Positions 60,293 through 64,000 of a DNA stretch of 64,000 bases are shown one piece after another. The stretch comes from Caenimonas sedimenti (GTDB taxonomy: Bacteria; Pseudomonadota; Gammaproteobacteria; Burkholderiales; Burkholderiaceae_C). Under the pieces are notes generated by a model. That model was given only the letters and a program-made list of their open reading frames with translations. It was not told where the DNA came from and searched no databases. The translations under genes and the position numbers were made by a program. The stretch lies in NCBI RefSeq assembly GCF_007833165.1, contig NZ_VOBQ01000006.1:62001-126000 (forward strand). Reading direction: 5' to 3'. Position 1 is the first letter of the stretch. Each line of letters starts with the position of its first letter.

Positions 60293-60319
60293 GGTCACAA
60301 ACCCCCGGCCTCGCCCGTC
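60293..60319 (+). promoter_or_regulatory. ECF41-type promoter before the sigma-factor gene itself
   Basis: GGTCACA (60293-60299) and CGTC (60316-60319) with a 16-base spacer match the known ECF41 target motif TGTCACA...CGTC in 10 of 11 bases. The spacing is identical to that of the second site at 61275. It would start transcription just before the ATG at 60329, so the sigma factor probably controls itself. Confidence 0.65.
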
Positions 60320-60328
60320 TAGTCATTC

Positions 60329-61204
60329 ATGAGCCCGATCGCCGCCCCCACCGAGCCCTTCCGCAGTCTCCGCCCGCGCCTGTTCGGCATCGCCTACCGC
60401 ATGCTGGGCGTGCGCGCCGATGCCGAGGACGTGCTGCAGGACGCCTGGCTGCGCTGGAGCGCGGCCGAACACGCCGCCTTGCAGTCCGCCGAAGCCTGGC
60501 TGGTCACGGTGGTGACGCGGCTGGCGATCGACCGGCTGCGCGCCGCCAAGACCGAGCGCGAGGCCTACATCGGCTGGTGGCTGCCCGAGCCGATCGTCGA
60601 GGTGGACGAGCGCACGCCGGAAACGGCGGCCGAGCTGGCCAGCGACCTCTCGGTCGCCTTCCTGCACATGCTGGAGCGCCTGGGGCCGGAGGAGCGCGCG
60701 GCCTTCCTGCTGCGCCAGGTGTTCGACTATGACTATGGCGAGATCGCCGCCATCATGGACAAGAGCGAAGCCGCGGTGCGGCAAATGGTGCACCGGGCGC
60801 AGGAACGCGTGCGCGCGGAGCGGCCGCGCTTCGAAGTCCCGCGCGAGACGCACCGGCAGTTGCTGGAGAAGTTCATGCGCGCCGCGCAGAGCGGTCAGCG
60901 GGAAGCGATTCGAGCCCTGCTCGCCGAGAATGCCGAGGCCATCGGCGATGGCGGAGGCAAGGTGGCCTCGGTGCTCACCGGCCTGCACGGCGCGGAGCGC
61001 GTGACCAACCTGTATTGGGCGAATCACCTGAACCTGGGCGACCGCCTCACCTACCGCATGGCGACCATCAACGGCGAGCCGGGCTTGCTGCGCTATGTGG
61101 ATGGCCAGCTCGAGTCCGCGCAAACCATGGTGACGGATGGGGAGCGCATCGTGAGCATCTACGTGGTCAGGAATCCGGACAAGCTGGCGAATATCGGCAC
61201 GTAG
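60329..61204 (+). CDS. ECF sigma factor, ECF41 (SigJ-like) family
   Basis: A 291-residue sigma factor with region 2 (LFGIAYRMLGVRADAEDVLQDAWLR), region 4 (LGPEERAAFLLRQVFDYDYGEIA with the helix EAAVRQMVHRAQERV) and a SnoaL-like C-terminal extension. It carries the three ECF41 signature motifs: WLPEP (84-88) in the linker, DGGGK (207-211) and NPDKL (282-286). ECF41 sigma factors have no separate anti-sigma protein; the C-terminal domain controls activity. The partner gene of the family (carboxymuconolactone decarboxylase-type) is directly downstream. Its own start has a matching promoter. Confidence 0.95.
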   Translation: MSPIAAPTEPFRSLRPRLFGIAYRMLGVRADAEDVLQDAWLRWSAAEHAALQSAEAWLVTVVTRLAIDRLRAAKTEREAYIGWWLPEPIVEVDERTPETAAELASDLSVAFLHMLERLGPEERAAFLLRQVFDYDYGEIAAIMDKSEAAVRQMVHRAQERVRAERPRFEVPRETHRQLLEKFMRAAQSGQREAIRALLAENAEAIGDGGGKVASVLTGLHGAERVTNLYWANHLNLGDRLTYRMATINGEPGLLRYVDGQLESAQTMVTDGERIVSIYVVRNPDKLANIGT

Positions 61205-61206
61205 TC

Positions 61207-61266
61207 GTCATCCCCGCGAAGGCGGGGATCCAGGGCGCCCTGGATTGCCGCCTTCGCGGGAATGAC
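61207..61266. repeat. Dispersed palindromic repeat, copy 2
   Basis: Two 29-base arms (61207-61235 and 61238-61266) that begin GTCATCCCCGCGAAGGCGGG and end in the complement CGCGGGAATGAC, separated by CG. The only clear differences are two mismatches. It begins 3 bases after the sigma gene stop, so it may act as terminator between the sigma gene and its target promoter. Copy 1 is at 49035. Confidence 0.85.
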
Positions 61267-61274
61267 AAACCAGC

Positions 61275-61301
61275 TGTCACAAACGCGCCAGCTGCCCCGT
61301 C
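61275..61301 (+). promoter_or_regulatory. ECF41-type target promoter
   Basis: TGTCACA (61275-61281) and CGTC (61298-61301) with a 16-base spacer are a perfect match to the described ECF41 promoter motif. The spacer starts AAC and ends CCC, as in the copy before the sigma gene. It lies 46 bases before the GTG of the decarboxylase-type gene. Confidence 0.75.
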
Positions 61302-61346
61302 TTGAAGAGGAAGAATCCCCCACTCCTCAAGAAAAGGAAATTTGCC

Positions 61347-61805
61347 GTGAGCCAGAAGCCCCGCCTCAACTACCACGCCCTCGCCCCCAAGGCCTCCAAG
61401 GCCCTGGCCCAGCTCTCCTACGCCACGACCATCGACCGGCGCCTGAAGGAACTGGTGAACCTGCGCATCAGCCAGATCAACGGCTGCGCCTTCTGCATCG
61501 ACATGCACTGGGCCGACCTGGTCAAGCAGGGCATGGACCCGCGGCACCTGAACGCCATCGCAGGCTGGCGCGAGGCGCACCGCTTCTTCGGCGAGAAGGA
61601 ACGCGCCGCGCTGAACTGGGCCGAGGCCGTCAACGCCCTGCCGCACCGCGTGCCTAGCGATGCCGACTTCGAAGAGATGCAGAAGCACTTCAGCGACACC
61701 GAGATCGCCGAGATCACCTTCATCGTGGGCGCGATCCGCGCCTGGAACATGCTGAACGCCAGCTTCCACATGCCCGTGCCCGAGGCGCCGTTCTCGGCGG
61801 GCTGA
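61347..61805 (+). CDS. Carboxymuconolactone decarboxylase/AhpD-like protein (ECF41 target)
   Basis: A 152-residue protein of the CMD/AhpD family. Its C-x2-C redox pair and following His lie in NGCAFCIDMHWADL, as in AhpD-type peroxidase-like proteins. The N-terminal KASKALAQLSYATTIDRRLKELVNLRISQ is typical. The start is a GTG at 61347 with AAGGAAA before it. Upstream starts (TTG 61302) would lie inside the expected promoter. This is the expected genomic partner of ECF41 sigma factors, likely in response to oxidative or envelope stress, though the inducer is not known. Confidence 0.92.
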   Translation: MSQKPRLNYHALAPKASKALAQLSYATTIDRRLKELVNLRISQINGCAFCIDMHWADLVKQGMDPRHLNAIAGWREAHRFFGEKERAALNWAEAVNALPHRVPSDADFEEMQKHFSDTEIAEITFIVGAIRAWNMLNASFHMPVPEAPFSAG

Positions 61806-61811
61806 CCCGCC

Positions 61812-61829
61812 CCAGGGAAAAAGCCCTGG
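61812..61829. terminator. Small hairpin after the ECF41 target gene
   Basis: CCAGGG (61812-61817) and CCCTGG (61824-61829) around AAAAAG, 6 bases after the decarboxylase-type gene. No T-tract; weak. Confidence 0.25.
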
Positions 61830-61863
61830 ACAGCGCCGGGGAGTTGCGACCCAATCGGGCCGA

Positions 61864-62871
61864 ATGACGCAACCGGTGATTCCCAGCCGCCTGTCCGACC
61901 TGTTCGGCCTGCAGGTCCCCATCATCCTGGCGCCCATGGCCTACGTGGCGGGCGGCGCCCTGGTGTCCGCCTGCGCCCGCGCCGGCGCGCTCGGCCTGGT
62001 GGGCGGCGGCTACGGCGAGCTCGACTGGCTGCGGCGCGAGTTCGCCCTGGCCACTGCCGCCGGGCCGCGCGAGCGCATCGGCTGCGGCTTCATCACCTGG
62101 AAGCTGGCCGACGACGCCTCCGCGCTCGATTGGGTGCTGGAGCACCGCCCTGCGGCGGTGATGCTCTCGTTCGGCGACCCCGCGCCCTACGCGCAACGCA
62201 TCCGCGCCGCCAAGGTCCCTCTCATCTGCCAGGTGCAGCGGCTGGAACAGGTGCCCATGTGCCTGGAAGCCGGCGCCCGGGTGATCGTGGCGCAAGGCAG
62301 CGAAGCCGGCGGCCACGGCATGAACACGCTGCATGGCCGCGCGTCGATGGCTTTCGTGCCCGAACTCAGTGACTGGTTGCGCCAGCACGCGCCCGACACC
62401 GTGCTGGTGGCCGCCGGTGGCATTGCCGATGGCCGCACCATGCTGGCCGCGCGGGTACTCGGCGCCGACGGAGTGCTCATGGGCTCGCGCTTCTGGGCCA
62501 CGCAGGAATGCCTGGCCCCGGCGGCCGCCAAGGATGTCGCGGTGCAAGCCAGCGGCGACAGCACGGCCCGCAGCCCGGTCTTCGACATCCTGCGCCAGAA
62601 GGACTGGCCCGCGCCGTACGACTTCCGCGTGATCCGCAACGACTTGCACCGCGCCTGGGAGGACCGCATCGGTGACCTGCGGCGGGCGCCTGAGCGGGTT
62701 CGCGCGGACTTCGAAGCCGGCGTGCGCGCGCTCGACTACGCGCGTGCGAACGTCACCGTGGGCGAGGCGGTCGGCCTGATTGCCGACTACCCGCCGGCCG
62801 AGCAACTCATCGCACGACTGAAAGACGACTATGAAGCACAGCTCCAACGCCTGGGCACCCTGGCACCGTAG
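61864..62871 (+). CDS. Nitronate monooxygenase (2-nitropropane dioxygenase-type) family protein
   Basis: A 335-residue FMN-dependent TIM-barrel enzyme with PMAYVAGGALVSACARAGALGLVGGG, the glycine-rich FMN phosphate loop AAGGIADGRTMLAA and the His-containing segment GSEAGGHG. Relatives oxidise nitronates or act as enoyl-ACP-type reductases. It follows the ECF41 target gene by 58 bases and may be co-transcribed with it. The 3' end overlaps the next gene by 41 bases. Confidence 0.9.
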   Translation: MTQPVIPSRLSDLFGLQVPIILAPMAYVAGGALVSACARAGALGLVGGGYGELDWLRREFALATAAGPRERIGCGFITWKLADDASALDWVLEHRPAAVMLSFGDPAPYAQRIRAAKVPLICQVQRLEQVPMCLEAGARVIVAQGSEAGGHGMNTLHGRASMAFVPELSDWLRQHAPDTVLVAAGGIADGRTMLAARVLGADGVLMGSRFWATQECLAPAAAKDVAVQASGDSTARSPVFDILRQKDWPAPYDFRVIRNDLHRAWEDRIGDLRRAPERVRADFEAGVRALDYARANVTVGEAVGLIADYPPAEQLIARLKDDYEAQLQRLGTLAP

Positions 62872-63295
62872 CGCCACCCTCGGGGCCACCCTGGCCTTGC
62901 TGCTCGCCGGCGGCGCGGCCACGGCGGCCACCACGCAGATCAAGGGAGCCGAGATCCTGGCACATGCCTGCGGCAAGGTCGGGGTGAAGCAGATGGGCCT
63001 GCTGAATCAGGGCAAGATGGACGAAGCCAACGCCCTGGTCACCCCCGAGCTGCGCCCCCAATGGGAAAAAGCGTCCGCGGCCGAGCGGGCCATGGTGGGC
63101 ACCATGGTCAAAGCCGTGTCGCCCACCGAGGCGGACTACTCGGCATCGATCAGGACGCATGGCGTGCTGACCATCGACGGGACCGCGGCAACGCTGAAGG
63201 TGGAGAAGAAGACCACCAGCGGCTCCGGCAGCAGCACGACGACCATGACGCAGAAGTTCCGGATCACCGGCGCGGATTGCCTAGTGGACCGCTAG
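62831..63295 (+). CDS. Small exported hypothetical protein
   Basis: Not recognised. A 154-residue protein with a signal peptide (about 1-32; hydrophobic part LGATLALLLAGGAATA) and a mature domain of about 120 residues with ILAHACGKVGVKQMGLLNQGKMDEAN and a Thr/Ser-rich strand pair (KKTTSGSGSSTTTMTQKF). The arrangement suggests a small periplasmic alpha+beta domain (NTF2- or lipocalin-like guess only). The ATG at 62831 lies 41 bases inside the nitronate monooxygenase gene; no other start would keep the signal peptide. Confidence 0.72.
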   Translation: MKHSSNAWAPWHRSATLGATLALLLAGGAATAATTQIKGAEILAHACGKVGVKQMGLLNQGKMDEANALVTPELRPQWEKASAAERAMVGTMVKAVSPTEADYSASIRTHGVLTIDGTAATLKVEKKTTSGSGSSTTTMTQKFRITGADCLVDR

Positions 63296-63319
63296 CGGCT
63301 TCGGAGCAGCCGGGCCACA

Positions 63320-64000
63320 TCACCGCTCGGTGATGTAGTGCTGCATGGTCACCGTCTCGCCCTCGCGCAGGAACTCCCGCAGCCGCGCCTCCAGCTCCTG
63401 GTCAGCCAGCGTGGAGCGCGCCCGCTGGTGCAGGTAGTCGGCCCACGACGCGACGATGAAGCGCTCGACGAAACGCGACGAATCGCCCAGGTCGCGATAG
63501 AGCCGCCAGATGGTCGCGCCGTCGCGCCGGCGGGAGGCGCGCAGTTGGGCCGCCGCGTGGACGAACTCCTCGGCCTCGCCGTCACGGATGCGATAGCCGA
63601 GCTCCACGGCCACTGGCCCGTCGTCCGGATGCGGTTCATCCTTGATGAACAACTCCTCCCACACCGCGCCCGGCGTCACCTCGGGCGCGTCGCCCATGCG
63701 CAGTGGAAACGAGCGAGCCAGGAAAATGCCGCCGACCATGACCACCGCCGCCATCGACAAGGTGATGGGGACGCCCGCGACACCCGAAACCGCGCCCCAG
63801 AACGCCGAGCCGATGGCGAACGAGCCCAGCGCGCTCACCGTGTGCAGCGCCACCGCGCGCGAGCGCACCCAGGGCGGCGCGCTCGATTGCGTGGCCGTGT
63901 TGAAGGTGGCCATGACCGACATCCAGGCCGCTCCGCCAATGGCGAGCACCGTGAAGACGATGATCGGCAGGCGGACGAACGCCGCGACCAGCATGGCAGC
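63320..64000 (-). CDS. MFS transporter, EntS-like, with C-terminal ABM-type domain (truncated by the window edge)
   Basis: The C-terminal 226 residues of a larger transporter, open to base 64000. The first part has three or four hydrophobic segments with the MFS_3/EntS-type loop FNTATQSSAPPWVRSRAVALHTV. The last 100 residues form a soluble domain with EPHPDDGPVAVELGYRIRDGE and a dimeric alpha/beta-barrel-like (ABM) pattern, as in the DUF894 group of exporters. The substrate is unknown. The N-terminal half lies beyond the window. Confidence 0.85.
   Translation of the reverse strand, partial: AAMLVAAFVRLPIIVFTVLAIGGAAWMSVMATFNTATQSSAPPWVRSRAVALHTVSALGSFAIGSAFWGAVSGVAGVPITLSMAAVVMVGGIFLARSFPLRMGDAPEVTPGAVWEELFIKDEPHPDDGPVAVELGYRIRDGEAEEFVHAAAQLRASRRRDGATIWRLYRDLGDSSRFVERFIVASWADYLHQRARSTLADQELEARLREFLREGETVTMQHYITER

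Noticed and set aside
61302-61346. Upstream TTG start for the decarboxylase-type gene
   Set aside because: It would begin at the last base of the ECF41 -10 element; the GTG at 61347 has a good ribosome-binding site.

Overview
This is a high-GC, densely coding chromosomal segment from a beta-proteobacterium. It is most likely a member of Burkholderiales/Comamonadaceae (Ramlibacter- or Variovorax-like). The assignment is inferred from the divergent ispDF/mfd pair, two Bug-type (TctC) solute receptors, a complete tctCBA operon, paired polyhedral palindromic repeats and overall gene style; no rRNA or tRNA gene is present to confirm it. The window contains about 50 protein genes. No stretch of more than 170 bases lacks a gene, and no plasmid, phage, IS element or CRISPR array was seen. 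Most of the very long alternative reading frames are antisense or frame shadows caused by high GC.

Layout. 1-8.7 kb: a truncated EnvZ-like sensor kinase, ispF and ispD (isoprenoid synthesis), mfd (transcription-coupled repair), a convergent pair of CvpA-CAP fusion paralogues, and serB. 8.7-18.4 kb: a 7TMR/PAS sensor kinase coupled to an MFS carrier, an ABC-type amino-acid receptor, a CDP-alcohol phosphatidyltransferase, a DUF2721/FHA/hypothetical cluster, uspA and another MFS carrier. 18.4-32.2 kb: cell-wall genes (M23 lipoprotein, L,D-transpeptidase, PBP1A), a four-gene GST-SDR-hydratase-transglutaminase operon, an orphan TctC receptor, an RNase D-like nuclease, an aldo/keto reductase, an NHL-type lipoprotein, a SUI1-type factor and a GST.

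32.2-47.9 kb: a secreted subtilisin-type lipoprotein, a cardiolipin synthase-like phospholipase D, an alpha/beta hydrolase and a LuxR regulator, followed by the most unusual part of the window. There a DedA protein, a sphingosine-1-phosphate-lyase-like PLP enzyme and a 1559-residue protein lie in one direction. The large protein joins an uncharacterised N-terminal domain, a DyP peroxidase, a P450-like domain and an SGNH hydrolase. Facing it, and overlapping it by 50 bases, is a cyclase-AAA-TPR regulator. I read this as a candidate lipid-oxidising (oxylipin-like) system; that function is inference.

48-64 kb: tctCBA behind a perfect TTGT-N3-ACAA palindrome, an SnoaL-like protein and an Ldh2 dehydrogenase separated by a 173-base inverted-repeat element, a PhyH-TupA-NYN operon, a DEAD helicase coupled to a short RNB nuclease, and a GAF/HD-GYP protein. 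The last block is an ECF41 sigma-factor module with two matching promoters: one before the sigma gene and one before its carboxymuconolactone decarboxylase-type target. A nitronate monooxygenase, a small exported protein and a truncated EntS-like MFS protein close the window. Several genes appear to be leaderless, with a -10-like hexamer only 5-7 bases before the start codon.
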